Source of the DNA: Isoetes taiwanensis
Taxonomy: Eukaryota; Streptophyta; Lycopodiopsida; Isoetales; Isoetaceae
Assembly: GCA_021234155.1 (NCBI GenBank)
Contig: JAJEKV010000024.1
Span: 13,862,913-13,926,912, forward strand
DNA: 64,000 nt
Direction: 5' to 3'
Notes under the pieces: generated by a model
What the model was told of the DNA's origin: nothing
Seen by the model: only the letters and a program-made list of their open reading frames with translations
The model's database searches: none
Shown: positions 1 through 11,355 of the stretch, piece after piece
Layout: each line of letters starts with the position of its first letter
How positions within the stretch are numbered: the first letter of the stretch is position 1
Made by a program: the position numbers and the translations under genes

Positions 1-2363
1 CAATTCCTTCTTCAACAGTACCTTTTAAATATCTTAAAACTCGTTTTGCAGCAGTCCAATGGTCTCGTCCAGGATTAGTGTTGTATCTGCTTAATATGTT
101 GACACTATGTGCAATATCAGGCCTTGTGCAATCGACCACGTATGATAAGCATCCAACCAGGGATCTGTAGGGCACTGACTGCATATCTTCTCTCTCAACC
201 TCATTTTGTGGGCACATGCTTTCAGATAGCTTACATCCAGGTACAACAGGAGTTTTACAAGCTTTGCAGTCTTGCATGTTAAATTTTTTTAACATATCAA
301 GTATTTGTTTCTTTTGAGTAAGCATTATCATACCCTCTACCCTATTTCTGGCCATTTCAACTCCAAGGAAGTTCTTCAACTCACCTAAATCAGTCATTTC
401 AAACCTTTATCTTAGCAAATCTTTACACATGTTCAAGCAGGTTGTTCCTTTAGCCACCATTATATTGTCATCAACATATAAGGCTAAGACATACCATTCT
501 TCTCCATCCTGAAACTTGTATAAGTTACCATCATTATCTAACTTAATAAATTTATGCTCCCTTAAAAAACCATCCATGCACTTGTACCATTCACGAGGTG
601 ACTGTCTCAAACCATATACTGCTCTCCTGAGTTTCCAAACTTTGTCAGTCCCCTGCTCAAATCCTGGAGCCTGCTTCATAAAGATTTCTTCTTCTAAAGT
701 TGCATTCAAGAATGCAGTCTTTACATCCATATGATGTACTTCTAAATCACATGCATTTGCAATTGCCAGCAACATTCTAACACTATTCATTTTGACTAAT
801 GGGGAAAAAGTTTCATCAAAATCCTGACCTTTTTTCTGTGAGAATCCTTGAGCCACCAATCTGGCCTTGTATCTAGGTGTCTTTCCATCCACACCTGTTT
901 TTATTCTGAATAGCCACTTGTTACCTACAATATTTTTCCCACAAGGTCTATCAACAAGCTCATATGTGTTAGTATTATGAAATGAATCCATCTCCTCATT
1001 CATAGCATTTATCCATTTATCCCTATCTGGTGAATTTAATACATCCTCATATGTACTTGGAATAGCTGGATCTAAATGAGTCAAAATCTCAAATACACTA
1101 TCCAGTTCTCCTTCTATGCCTTGAAGTCTTTTACTCTTACCTCGAGTTGTTCTACCATGGATTGAGGGGTCAACCTTAATATTTGCTTGCTGTAGCCTTT
1201 CTACTTCAGTAATTCTCTTTTTCCTTGATGGTATGTCAGCACTAGTTGATGACTCTGCTGGCTCAGCAGGGATTCCTTGGTTTTGCACTTGTATTTCTTC
1301 TGAATCATCTGCTCCTTCACTAGTGTTCTCCTCAGCTCCTGCATTCATATCTTTATGATCATCTGGAATATCATCATCATTATCAAACACTTTAGTATTT
1401 GTCATATTTTGTTCAGCATTATCAACATTGATTATACTCTCAACAACTTCCTTTTGCTTGTTTTCCTTTATCAAAACTTTATACACTTGAGATTCATCAA
1501 AGGTAACATCCCTACTCACCACAACTTTTCTTGTGCTTGGATTATATAACCTATATGCTTTGGATTGTTTATCATATCCAACAAGATAGGTAATCATGGC
1601 CCTGTCATCTAGTTGCTTCCTCAGTTCTTCAGGAATATGAGTGTAGGCCAAGCACCCATACAATCTCAGCCTACTATAATCCAATGTTTTTCCTGACCAG
1701 AGCATATCAGGAATTGCTCCTTGTATGCTTACTGAAGGTAGACTATTTTGAATCATGGTAGCTGCTTGGACGACCTCTTCCCATAGAAAATTTGGAAGCC
1801 CCGAGAATTTCAACATGCTTCTTACTGCATTAAGGAGGGTTCTGTTCTTACTTTCTGCAACCCCATTCTGTTGGGGTGTATATCTACAAGTAAGTTGTCT
1901 TTTTATTCCCTTCATTTTGCAATATTGTTTAAATTCTCCTGACAGAAATTCTCCACCTCTGTCAGACCTCAAACATTTGATCCTCCTGCCAGTTTCAGTC
2001 TCAACTTCATTTACATATTGTTTGAACATGTCCATTGCCTTATGTTTTGTTCTCAAACAATAAATATGTCTGCTAAAATCATCGATCAAAGTCATGAAAT
2101 ACTGTTTCCCTGATAGGCCTGTTACATTCATAGGTCCACACAAATCAGTGTGAACTAGATCCAATAAACCTTGTGCTCTTTTGTTAGATCCTTTGAAGGC
2201 CAATCTATTATGTTTGCCAAGGGCACATCCAGCACATATATGTTTTTCAGATTGATTCAAGTCTGCTTCATAAAATCCTTTTTTGCATAATAACTCAATA
2301 ATTTTTGAATTTGCATGGCCAAGCCTTCCATGCCATGTGTCAACTGATGGCAAGGTTACAAGA
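1..2363 (-). pseudogene. Copia A integrase - reverse transcriptase region, one nonsense codon
   Basis: The frame starts after the DNA-transposon junction with an HHCC zinc-binding region (WHGRLGH ... CAGCALGKH). The integrase core follows, with D in VHTDLCGP, D in LIDDFSR and E in NGVAESKN, then an acidic linker, then the RT with block KWLFRIK, HHMDVKTAFLN and the catalytic YVDD. A TAA immediately after the DLLR codons (around 405) stops it. The same frame continues past the stop through DLGELK and the RPDIA block to position 1, so the lesion is a single nonsense mutation rather than a frameshift. The RNase H domain lies outside the window. The RT is intact where Copia B carries a deletion, which makes this copy a useful comparator. 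Confidence 0.92.
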
Positions 2364-2366
2364 TTA

Positions 2367-5014
2367 GCACTAGAGTTGTCCCTTGATGGACCATAAATGG
2401 TTCATTTGTACAGTTCACTTTAAAATTCATATAAAATCAACGGCATAAAATTCAGTTAAACCCTTTCTACATGTTAATATATGGCAGTCATGTTGCACAG
2501 GAAAAATAGTTAAAAATGTATATACCCCTAAAATTGAGAGTTATGTTTAGGTGAATCAAGGGGGGTCAAGTCCAGTTTGCTTCATGTTTACATAATGTAA
2601 AACTGTCTCAATAAAAGGATTTTTTTGATTTTTTTCATTATAATGGTATTTTTCTATACGAGATAAGGATGAATACACAAAAAACCTTGTTCCAATCTGA
2701 AGTCTAGAAAGGAAGATATAGTCAGTCAAACATGACAGGGTCAAAACAGTTTTCTATCTTCTGTGGACCAATAATGGTTCCCAGAAGGCTGTTTCAATTA
2801 AAATTCTATAACTTTTGCATGAAAATGATTTTTTACTTCAAATTTGGTATATAAGTAGTTGACTAATTGCTTCATGCATAAAAAATATTTGTTGGCCTGC
2901 AATTTGAAGCTTCAGCTTTGAGTTATAGTAACAATTTTAAGTGACTTTTAATTGATGTTTATTTTGTTATATTTGAAGGAAATTTATTGAAATAGTATGT
3001 AATTGAAAAATTCATATATGAATGCTTGTGTGGATATGAAACCAATGAAAAAACAAGTAAAGAAAAAGAGCAAAAGGCACGATCATGATAAATCAATAAA
3101 GGTTTCTGTACTTAAGACCATTACTGGTCCACAGGTTCATTTTAAATCAGTAACTTTTTTACCTTATTATATCTCAAGCTGAATTTTAGGATATTCGTAT
3201 TTCATGAGATCCTCTATAAATAAAAAATATCTATTGCTGGGTTTGGGCTAAAACTTTTATTATTAATTCCAAGTTATCATCAAATGTTTTCCATGTTTGA
3301 TCTCTAGATTTATGCCTTGAATATGAACTTCAATCACCATATTTCAAACTTCCTAAAGTTGAGATAGCAATGCAAGATGAACCATGGAAAAATATGAAAA
3401 GGTGTGACTAAAGAAGATCAAGATAGACTGTTATGCCGATGCCAGAATTGATCTATATGACTTCTCATTTAAAAGTCAAGAACATCATCATCTTAATCAA
3501 TTCTTTAGAGTATAGTTTATATCACATTATATATGATAACATTAGTTGATTAAGGAGGATTGTCTATCTAAAAGGTGATATCGAAGCACAAAAAGTAAGT
3601 AGTTAACGGCTACTTTGAATGTATAAGAAAGTCCACTTAGACCTTTCAAAGATTATCTTATAGACGATGAGAAATCATAATATCATTGTAGGGGACAAAA
3701 TGAATAGAGCCAATGCAAATAAATAGAGAAATTTTCTCAATCCAGTTGGTCTAATCTTGGACCTATAAATAGTCCATGCTTATTTATATTCAAAACTTGT
3801 ATATAATATATTATTCTAACATGAAATTTGAGATATATATTGCCAACAAAGGTTCAAATTTACAAAAATTATAGACTAGCATAAAAGTTGATCTACATGT
3901 ACTATGGTCCTACTTAGACTACAACACTTTGGAGCAGCCACACATTGTCTAACTTTATAGTATGGAAAGTAAGTAGGTTTCTTTATTTTTTTTTCTAATA
4001 AGACCACGCCAAAGACCTCAATATCCCTTTTTATCATATATTGAGCCATTTAAAAGGCGTATGGGAGAAATGTAGTGCAATAAGCTAATATTTTAGATGA
4101 ACTAGAAAAACAGGTACGAAAAGTCTTTTGATCTATTTATTTATAGTCATGACTAAACTTCGTGATATTGTCCTCTATTCATCAATAACCATCATTACCT
4201 ACATTATTGTTGAGTTTTAGACCTATAAGGGTATAATCAATGCACTTTGGAACCTTTCTTTGTATTCATCCTGTTATATTAGATCTTGTTTAGATCTAGA
4301 TAATGCATAGTTATACCCTAATTACACTATATTTGTGTTGATAACGTAAATTCCTATGTAGAGTTAATTAGAATGCATCATTTACTATCCTTATGAGACT
4401 TATAGATGGGGGTTGTTGAAGCACTTTAACCCATATTTTTATTTTGAATTTTGTACGATAATTTCTTTAGTTAATAACGATATTAATAAAACATATAAAC
4501 ATAAAAAAAAAATTCCTTAGACTATAGCTTGTTTAGTTAACGACTCATTGCCACAAAAATCAAGTCAAAACTTGTAATAATAAGAGAGAAATAATTCTTG
4601 AACCTCATGCAGCATTTTTAAGCAAAATAGGGTTTGACGACTTCAATTGATATCAAATGATAGCGGCAAAACATGGAAACATGCAAATTGATATGTTTTA
4701 TCATAATATATCAATTAATTTCATATTTAGCAAGGTTTAGACACTTTTATGCTAGAAAATTGAAGAATGCAGTTCTAGAGTGCTGTAAAAACTGCCAAAT
4801 TCTCCAAAGTTTGAACGATCATACCAATATAAAGGTGAATCCAGTGGTCATGAAATTCTCACAGGTCGTTAAGAATCAAGTGAAGACTCAAATAATGGTG
4901 GTATATTTTAAAATTAAAATTTCTCTTGCGAGATATATCGGTTTAAGTGGCAGGGGGTATGGTGGACCATTTCTGGTCCATGGACCAGAAATGGTCCCCG
5001 GGACAACTCTAGTG
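2367..5014. mobile_element. Non-autonomous CACTA-like DNA transposon in Copia A
   Basis: The two ends are inverted copies of CACTAGAGTTGTCCC (2368-2382 and 5000-5014), beginning with the CACTA signature. TTA flanks both sides (2364-2366 and 5015-5017), and removing the insert with one TTA restores the copia reading frame between protease and integrase. One extra G (2367) sits at the left end, so the target duplication can also be read as TA. Subterminal motifs of the form GGACCAT...ATGGTCC recur at 2388, 2764, 3115 and 4964, as transposase-binding repeats do in En/Spm elements. The 2.6-kb interior is AT-rich with no transposase frame, so it must be mobilised in trans. Confidence 0.8.
4964..4997. 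repeat. Perfect 34-bp palindrome, subterminal in the CACTA-like element
   Basis: Two abutting copies of the GGACCATTTCTGGTCC dyad form one perfect palindrome just inside the right terminal repeat. Degenerate single copies occur near the left end at 2388-2404 and 2764-2781. Likely subterminal transposase-binding sites (inference). Confidence 0.8.
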
Positions 5015-5591
5015 TTAAGACAAGTTGGTTCACAATGTATAGATTCAAGTCCAAATAGATTTCCAATCCTTTTTCCAATAAACTTCACTTCATTTTCAAG
5101 TAACGCATTACATTGCAACCTCTCAAACACAACCTTATAACCAAGGTCTACCAACTGGGCAATTGAAATTAAATTTCTAACAAGACCAGGTACACATAGC
5201 ACTTTTTTTAGTATAACCTTCTTCCCTTGCAAATCAAATAGCTCAAGCATTCCACTATCTTTTATTTGTTTCAATTCTCCATTCCCAAACTGGACATGTC
5301 CTCTTGCTTCACCCTTACAATTTTTCAGTAACCTTGAACTTGAAGCTACTGATTTTTCAGCTCCTGAATCTAAAATGAGAACACCCTTGTCATGAGATTT
5401 TTCTTTTGAAAAACAATTGTTTGAGATGTTTACCTCTATATCTTCATCCAGCTCCTCCTCCTCAGATTCTTTAACCACATTCAAGCTTGGACTGTTTCTT
5501 CCTCCTCTGTTTTTATTCTCAAAAAACTTCTTATCTTGTGCTTTATTCCTTTTTGAAATTGGGCACTTGTTTGCCATATGGCCCTTCCCTT
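5015..5591 (-). pseudogene. Copia A gag C-terminus and aspartic protease segment
   Basis: This segment begins in the second half of a CCHC knuckle (GHMANKCP), interrupted upstream by the LINE insertion. It continues through an acidic stretch to the protease active site LDSGAEKSV and the downstream copia protease block (LCVPGLVRNLISIAQLVDLGYKV). It ends at the CACTA-like element at EPTCLN. The frame joins that of the integrase segment when the transposon is removed. No internal stop is seen within this piece. Confidence 0.9.
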
Positions 5592-5783
5592 GAGGATGAG
5601 TCTCACACTTTCCAGAGTTGCCCAGCGTTCAGTCAGGTCCGGGCCAGATATGCTCCCTTAGTACGGCCGGACGTGCCCTTGCATTTGCTGATGAACACAC
5701 CGTCAGTACGTGCCCTGGGGTCATACATCCAGGAGGTACTGGACCTGCGAGGTCACCTTTGCCCCCGCCTGGCTGTCCGCTGA
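5592..5783 (+). pseudogene. LINE ORF2 C-terminal fragment (zf-RVT)
   Basis: The frame reads EDESHTFQSCPAFSQVRARYAPL, the C-terminal half of the zinc-binding module that follows many plant LINE reverse transcriptases (H-x4-C-P). The LINE at 20.7 kb has the matching EDEIHAFIECPAY. The frame closes with a normal stop at 5781-5783. Everything upstream in ORF2 is missing through 5' truncation, so no activity is possible. Confidence 0.85.
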
Positions 5784-6015
5784 CTAGGCACTACGGGGGT
5801 GGTGCATGACTGTATATATTGGGATGTTTCTGCATTTTATATGATTAGCACAGTTTGTCAGCAGGCTGATTGCTGCCACGGTTTTTCCCTCGAAAACCCT
5901 TCGGGGCGGGGGTTTTTTAATCCGGGCAGTAATCCGCTTGCTGCGTTTTTGTATTGGGTCCCATAGACCGATTGGTCTCCGTGGACGATAAAAGTACCTT
6001 CCTTCCTTCCTTCCT
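5592..6015 (+). mobile_element. 5'-truncated LINE 3' end inserted in copia gag
   Basis: The insertion lies within the copia CYNCKG/KGHM knuckle and runs antisense to the copia frame. It carries the last ~63 codons of a LINE ORF2, a ~230-bp 3' UTR containing CCCTCGAAAACCC...GGGTTTTTTAATCCGGG, and ends in (TTCC)n against the target. Severe 5' truncation and a simple-repeat tail are typical of target-primed LINE insertion. The target duplication is short and hidden in CCTT-rich sequence. The last ~40 bases of the UTR recur at 14561-14603. Confidence 0.88.
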
Positions 6016-6878
6016 TTACAATTATAACACACTATCTCTTTGTCTATCTTAGGACAGTTTTTCTTCAAATGTCCATAACTGTTACATTTAAAGCAGGGAC
6101 CTATCTTTCCTTTGTCATATGATTTCTTACCTCTTTTGCCAGCATATAGGACTTCTGCTTCATCATCATCAGCATCTTTTCCTTGCTCAAACTCTGTACG
6201 AATCATTTTGATAGCATGCCCCTTTGACCTGGCAACATTCCTTAAGAGAGTAGCAAGTTGTGAGTTATGAGATACAGCTCTAGAAATAGCTAACAATTGA
6301 TAATCTTCATTCAAGACAACCCCTGCACCCTCAAGGTCAGCAATAATAGACTCAAACTTCTTTAAGAATTCAATAATGTTGTCTTTTTCATAGAGTTTTA
6401 ATCTTCTCAGCTGTTTCTCCAATACATCGATTTGAGATGATGATTTAATCTCAAAGTTATCAATCATATACTTCCACATGTCTGCTGGAGATTTACCTCT
6501 TAGTTTTAACTTAATCACAGTTCCAACCTTGTTGCTGATTATTGATTGTGCTTCCATAATTTTCGTTTTCTCCTCTGCACTTGTTCCTCCTGCACTTGTA
6601 CGTCCACCTGCACTTGTACTAGCAGTTCCTCTTGCACCTGCAGGTTCAGTTTGTGCACCACCTGCAACAGAGCTAGCACTTGCACTAGGTCCTCCTGTGC
6701 AATCACCACTAGAGCTTCCATTACCTGCTCCAGCACCAGCTGTATTTGCATCGCACAAATACCACAGGTTCTCAAATTCCAATACTTCCTTTATGCCTTG
6801 CTTCCATACTTGGAATCCACTATCTCCCTTAAACACCTCTATGGAGTTAAGGAGATTAGCTCCAAACCGTGTTGACAT
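6016..6878 (-). pseudogene. Copia A gag N-terminal part
   Basis: The frame starts with ATG at 6878 (MSTRFGANLLNSIEVFKG), 20 bases from the primer binding site. It contains the copia gag fold (UBN2-like), with a W-K...L-W-Y-L-C-D start, an unusual alanine/glycine/threonine-rich insert around residues 45-105 that Copia B lacks, the KSSSQIDVLEKQLRRLKL helix, and the first CCHC knuckle CFKCNSYGHLKKNC. The second knuckle begins CYNCKG and is then cut by the LINE. Gag would form the cytoplasmic virus-like particle that packages the element RNA. Confidence 0.9.
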
Positions 6879-6897
6879 CCTGCACCTGGAATTTTAT

Positions 6898-6910
6898 GGC
6901 TCTGATACCA
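6898..6910 (-). other. Primer binding site of Copia A (initiator tRNA-Met)
   Basis: On the minus strand this reads TGGTATCAGAGCC, the complement of the 3' end of plant initiator tRNA-Met. It stands two bases inside the LTR end ...TCTAACA, as expected for Ty1/copia. Confidence 0.93.
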
Positions 6911-6912
6911 AT

Positions 6913-7548
6913 GTTAGATTAAGCAACACTTCAATATTCCAATAGCAAGGATGTCTTAACACTTCAGAGAATCAAATATGAACCTTGAAGCTTGTATTTC
7001 TAGGCAAACAAACTTTCAACCAAGTTCTAGCACCAAGGAAGCCAAGATATGGTCACTAATTCCTTGGTGCAAGTTTAAACAATAACTTCCCACTACAATG
7101 GTCAATCCCTATAAGCAATTAATTACAAGAACTTCCTGCTACACCATTGAAATTCACTGTATTGACCAAAAACTACTCCAACGTTGACCGATGCTAGAAT
7201 GCTTTTCTTCAACTTCGTGTTAGCCTCGATCCGTCTGGTTGAAGCTGCCTCAGTGTCGAATGTGTCTTCCTCTTGCCTCTATATATGTGAATCCGGCGGT
7301 TACGGCTAGATCTCTGTGCATAAGAATAGCAGTTTGATCTCTTCGATATATCCCACATGCATTCAGTTGGAAATCGTTGCTTCCACAGACCATTGAATAT
7401 TCGTGATAAAATAATAAACATGAGAACCATTGGATCTAAATTCCTTTAACCTTTGCTTCAACCTTATGCAACCTTCATCATTACATAGGATTCACCTTGT
7501 TCTTCTCATGCAATCCTTAGCTTCTTTGTCTGCACAATTTCTTCAACA
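6913..7548 (-). repeat. 5' LTR of Copia A (outer edge tentative)
   Basis: The inner edge (ending ...TCTAACA on the minus strand) is fixed by the primer binding site. The outer edge is placed at TGTTGAAGAAATTG because the related Copia B LTR starts TGTTGGAATTGG. That gives 636 bp, close to the 586 bp of Copia B. A TATATAG box lies near 7280 on the minus strand. The partner LTR is outside the window, so the edge cannot be confirmed. Confidence 0.65.
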
Positions 7549-8330
7549 CACATGTTAGATGCAGCATATAATATAACATGATTATTTAAATAACTTCACA
7601 GTGGCAATCATGAAGGATTTGCCAAACACCATATGGACCTTCTGAAAAATTCCCAAAACCTTGAGTTCCTCAGTTATATCTTTGAACATGACATTTAATG
7701 AGAAGCTAGGCAAGACTTGAAGCAAGCAGTGTAAAACACGGTGGACATTAAAAGTACTCCAACAGCTGCTGCAAGGTCTGTGCCAGACCTTTTGTAACTG
7801 GGTACCTTATGCAAAAGTACCATTTAATTGCGTATTGTCACATCATCAGATATTTTACCAGCGTCAAACTTATTGTTTTCCATATTTATTCCAGTTGAAG
7901 CGACTAACAAATGCAAATTTTCTGTTAGAACAACGAAAGTCTAGTAAGTAGCAGGTTTATCTCTCTCTGAACATAGTAGTTTTCCTTTTTAATACTTGAC
8001 GGATTACCTCTGCAATTTATTTGATCATGCAGACCATTCTAACAATTTGATGTAGCACAAGGCCTTCTCAAGGATTGCTGAAGTCTCAATCATTCAGAGA
8101 TGGAAACTAGCCTTTAACAGAGACTAGCTGGTCTTCAAACTAGCAGAAAAGGGAATAGTCTGTACTATGAACACATTGAATGATGGCCGAGGTTCAGGTG
8201 TCTTACTTGTTTTACCCAAAGCATAATTCTTCTATGCAGTTTGATCACATGTACTCCAACAGCTGCTGCAAGGTCTATGCCAGACCTTCTGTATATGACA
8301 TGCATGAAAATGTCCAGGGTGTGTAGAAGA
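7549..8330. other. Unassigned spacer with a 43-bp direct repeat pair
   Basis: No gene is recognised. Positions 7754-7796 and 8251-8293 are near-identical copies of a segment containing the inverted repeat AAGGTCT-GTGC-AGACCTT, spaced 497 bp apart. The second copy lies directly before the metacaspase homology. They may be remnants of transposon ends or of a local duplication. Confidence 0.5.
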
Positions 8331-8663
8331 ACTTCCCTGGTTGGTCGCAACTATCCTGGAACAAAGGCAGGGCTTCATGGCTGTGCCAATGATGTGAAGC
8401 GTATGCACCAAGGCCTGATAGAAAAGTTTGGGTTTTCAGAAGAGGTTATTACTGTGCTTTTGGATACCGATCCTGAAACCCCAAAGCCCAAGGAGCGAAT
8501 GTTCACAAGGCTTTGGCTAATCTAGTGTAAGGAGAACAGCCTGGTGATGTCCTATTTTTCCATTATAGCGGCCATGGCATCAGAGTGCCTGTAGATTCTG
8601 GTGAGCAGGACGATTCTGATTATGACGAGTGCATTGTGCCCTGTGACATGAATCTTATTACAG
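8331..8663 (+). pseudogene. Type II metacaspase exon 1 pseudogene
   Basis: Metacaspases are caspase-fold cysteine proteases that cleave after Arg/Lys and act in plant stress and cell death. Homology starts at LVGRNYPGTKAGLHGCANDV and runs through GFSEEVITVLLDTDPETP. After a one-base shift near 8490 it continues as [12 protein letters not shown] (catalytic His) and [13 protein letters not shown] (catalytic Cys). It stops at a good donor, ACAG|GTTTC, where the first intron of plant type II metacaspases begins. A frameshift and an in-frame TAA at 8528-8530 make it non-coding, and the initiator segment before LVG is missing. The later exons (linker, p10) are not recognised in the following 1.2 kb, so this is a single-exon relic. 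Confidence 0.85.
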
Positions 8664-9919
8664 GTTTCTTCTACATCTCATTTGATGACTTGTTTATTGC
8701 ATCTTTTATGGTTTCTTTAGTTCTTTGGACCCAAAACCCTTTTACAAATCATATCTGCGATAACTAAGAGATCTTAGTAATTTGCATTGCGAAAACCAAC
8801 TGACTTGTTCCTTCTATGCTGGGTTGACCAAAAGTCTAGCTAGATCTGCAACAAATCTTAACTACTTAATCCAACGAAACCTCTTCAGCAACAAACTGGC
8901 GCCGTCCTTCTGCACAACATTCAAATCCATCATAGCCAGAGCCTTCGAAGATCTGCTGGTTTTCTCTGCCGGCTTTTGCTGAAGCAGCTTTAATCTGCCG
9001 GTTTTTGCTAAGTCCTCTGCTTCCTCGCACCGATTTTTGAGCTAGAACAACCTACCTGAGGTTAGAATCCTCAGCAACACATAGCTATGGCAGATGACCG
9101 TCGGATTTTGCCTGCGACAGACCCACCTGCCCATGGGATAAACGTGGCCCAGAACAGGGCCATCAATCTTGTCTTTGGCTTTTTTCTTTCCTTATTTTTT
9201 CCTTCTGGAAAAACGTGGCGAATTTAGGAGCAAGCATCAACTCCGAATATGCTTAAAGCATCTTGCCCTTAAGATTTATACATGTTAAAATAACACATCC
9301 ACTCATGTGGAGTGCTCCCAAATGCACCTCACAATAATATAATTAAGATTATATAATTTCTGTGGTTTAAGAGAACCACCCCCTTAATCAAGCTAGATTC
9401 ATAGCCCATTTCTAGGTATGAATGCATGTAATTGATCATGGCATAACGAAACTATGATTTTCCCATCGTGGCTGATGAATTGCTTTTTATCACGCGTCCT
9501 ACAACAATTAACTAGATGAAATGCACTCTCTCCACCTTAGCCCACATGCCTCCTAAGGCTAGAACACACTAACATATCAAGGCGACGTCGACTATCTTGG
9601 GGACGACTTTGCCGTTGCATTACTTTTATAAATTTGATCCCCTCTTATACTCTATCTACTTCGGCTATCTGCCAAAAGGGATTTTTTATTCTAAAGGTGG
9701 CACTTACCTATCATGTCTGAGGTCAACTAACTCGATGGTGATTCAACCCCTAATATGCAGGTAAGTTCACTTATAAGATGAGCCCCCACTCTTTAAATAA
9801 GGAAAATGGTCCTGCCCCCATCCAATGACGCTATCCACCACACCAATTCCTCAATTGATGTCATACACGACATCACAACTACTCTCTCCACCCTAAGAGG
9901 TTAGACGTGGCATAACGGC
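8664..9919 (+). other. Possible Ty3/gypsy remnant: PBS-like site and short leader frame
   Basis: At 8897 the sequence TGGCGCCGTCC follows ...CAACA|AAC. This resembles the TGGCGCC primer sites common in plant Ty3/gypsy elements. An ATG at 9087 opens a short frame (MADDRRILPATDPPAHGINV...) that could be a gag start but stops within ~45 codons. No LTR pair, protease or RT is seen. The rest of this stretch shows no recognisable gene. Confidence 0.3.
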
Positions 9920-10570
9920 CAAGTCAGCCACTGGACCACGGGATCCCAGAGGAGGGGATCACAATGGCGGGGATCCCAGAGGGCGAGATCACACAGGAAC
10001 ACCGTGGCTGGTGACGTGGCATGCTGGCCAGGTCGGCCACAGACTCTAGTGATCCTGGAGGGCGGGATCACACAGGAACACTGTGGACAATGACATAGCA
10101 TGACGCCCACGTCAGCCACTGTCATGGAAACGGGGATCATGGTGGCGGATAACGGCGTGGAATCCCGGAGGAAGGAATCACAGCCTTCTCGTTGACCAGG
10201 ATCCCGGAGACGGGGATCACCGGCCAGGGTGGTGGATAACGGGGTCGTCGTGGGGCGGGATCCCGCAGGAGGGGATCACAGTCGTGCCCTTGATGGGATC
10301 CCGGAGGTGGGGATCACCACTGTCGATAATGGGAGATGATATCAGCCTGGCAACTGGGGTCCCGAGGAAGGGATAACCAACAGTGATCCTGGAGGATGAA
10401 ATCTCAGCGGATGGCTAAGATTTCACGAGGTGTTGGGCGGCCCCGATCGACCTCATAGTACGTCGGCTGGTGTTAGTACCCGAAATGGGTCCCTGAATGG
10501 ACCCCGTCGAGAATGCTTGGGGATTCCGGAGGACGGGATTTCCAGCTCGGGGATCCCCTAATGCAGTGTA
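9920..10570. repeat. GATCC-rich degenerate repeat region
   Basis: Roughly ten diverged copies of a GGGATCCCGGAGG-N-GGGGATCAC motif occur at irregular spacing of 40-90 bp. Local base composition is far more GC-rich than the surroundings. It may be an LTR or satellite-like fragment. No coding potential is evident. Confidence 0.6.
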
Positions 10571-10828
10571 AAAATATCTTAGCCCATCAATGAATCTCGA
10601 AATGGAATTTTGCTAAATCTCTTTAAGACTTGGATTAACAAAAGGGAAAAACTACAGAATACCCTTATGTTTTGACATATTTTGCCACATGCCCCTAACT
10701 TTTCAAAAATCTATAAAATGCCCCTGGTCAACGTATTTGCCCTTGTAGTTTTTCGTATATCACAATATGCCCTTAAATTTTTGTGTATTTCCTCAAATGC
10801 CCTTCTGCAAGCGGTTCCTAATGTTCTA

Positions 10829-10981
10829 GGTACGATGTTGCCTCCAGCGACAAGAAGACCTCCAGGGCATCCACGAACAAAGAGGATTCGTAAGGGTGAA
10901 GAAGAAGTGAAGGAAGTTCATCATTGTAGTGGATGCAAGGGTAGGGACCATAACTCACGGACATGCAGGGCACCCATCTAG
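10829..10981 (+). pseudogene. mudrA-type transposase C-terminal fragment
   Basis: The frame reads MLPPATRRPPGHPRTKRIRK and then a CCHC knuckle, CSGCKGRDHNSRTC, ending RAPI and a stop. This proline/arginine AT-hook-like block followed by a C-x2-C-x4-H-x4-C knuckle is the standard tail of plant MULE transposases. The knuckle has D where G usually precedes the His. The catalytic DDE and SWIM regions are deleted. Its position between MULE terminal repeats confirms the assignment. Confidence 0.85.
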
Positions 10982-11136
10982 TCCGCAATGCGTCCATTGT
11001 GATTATTGTACTTCAAGACAATGTTTTTGAGATTTAAGTTAGTCTTGGCCCTACTTTGGCATTTGAAATTCTCTTGTTGAATTTTTATGAACTATGGAGC
11101 ATTCACAAAAACACACGTTTAAACTATGAATTTTAA

Positions 11137-11355
11137 AACTTCTGAAATTTGAAATAAAACACACGTTATAGATATCAAGGGTATTTTGGGCATTTGAAGG
11201 AAAACTTAAGGGCATTCCAAACATTTTTGCATAACTTAAAGGGTGTTTTGTGAATTTTGAAACTTTTGAAATTTGAAATAAAACACACGTTACAGGTATC
11301 AAGGGTATTTTGTGAATTTGAAGGAAACATAAGGGCATTTGAGGAATTATGTCAA
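11137..11355. repeat. Tandem repeat inside the MULE
   Basis: Two copies of a segment beginning AACTTYTGAAATTTGAAATA, offset by about 124 bp (11137 and 11261), share ACACACGTTAYAGRTATCAAGGG. Likely subterminal amplification within the element. Confidence 0.7.

Larger units (their letters stand above)
1..7548 (-). mobile_element. Ty1/copia LTR retrotransposon A (3' end beyond window, nested insertions)
   Basis: Reading on the minus strand the order is LTR, initiator tRNA-Met primer site, gag with two CCHC knuckles, aspartic protease, integrase, reverse transcriptase. Protease before integrase before RT is the Ty1/copia order. The element runs off the left edge inside the RT/RNase H region, so its 3' LTR is not visible. 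Two later insertions split it: a CACTA-like DNA transposon at 2367-5014 between protease and integrase, and a LINE 3' end at 5592-6015 inside the second zinc knuckle. A premature stop also breaks the RT frame. It shares lineage with the younger Copia B (49214-54673): gag N-termini and integrase/RT blocks align closely. Confidence 0.93.

Noticed and set aside
6539-6945. Several open frames on both strands rich in Thr/Cys/Val/Leu
   Set aside because: They are shadows of the Ala/Gly/Thr-rich, low-complexity part of copia gag.
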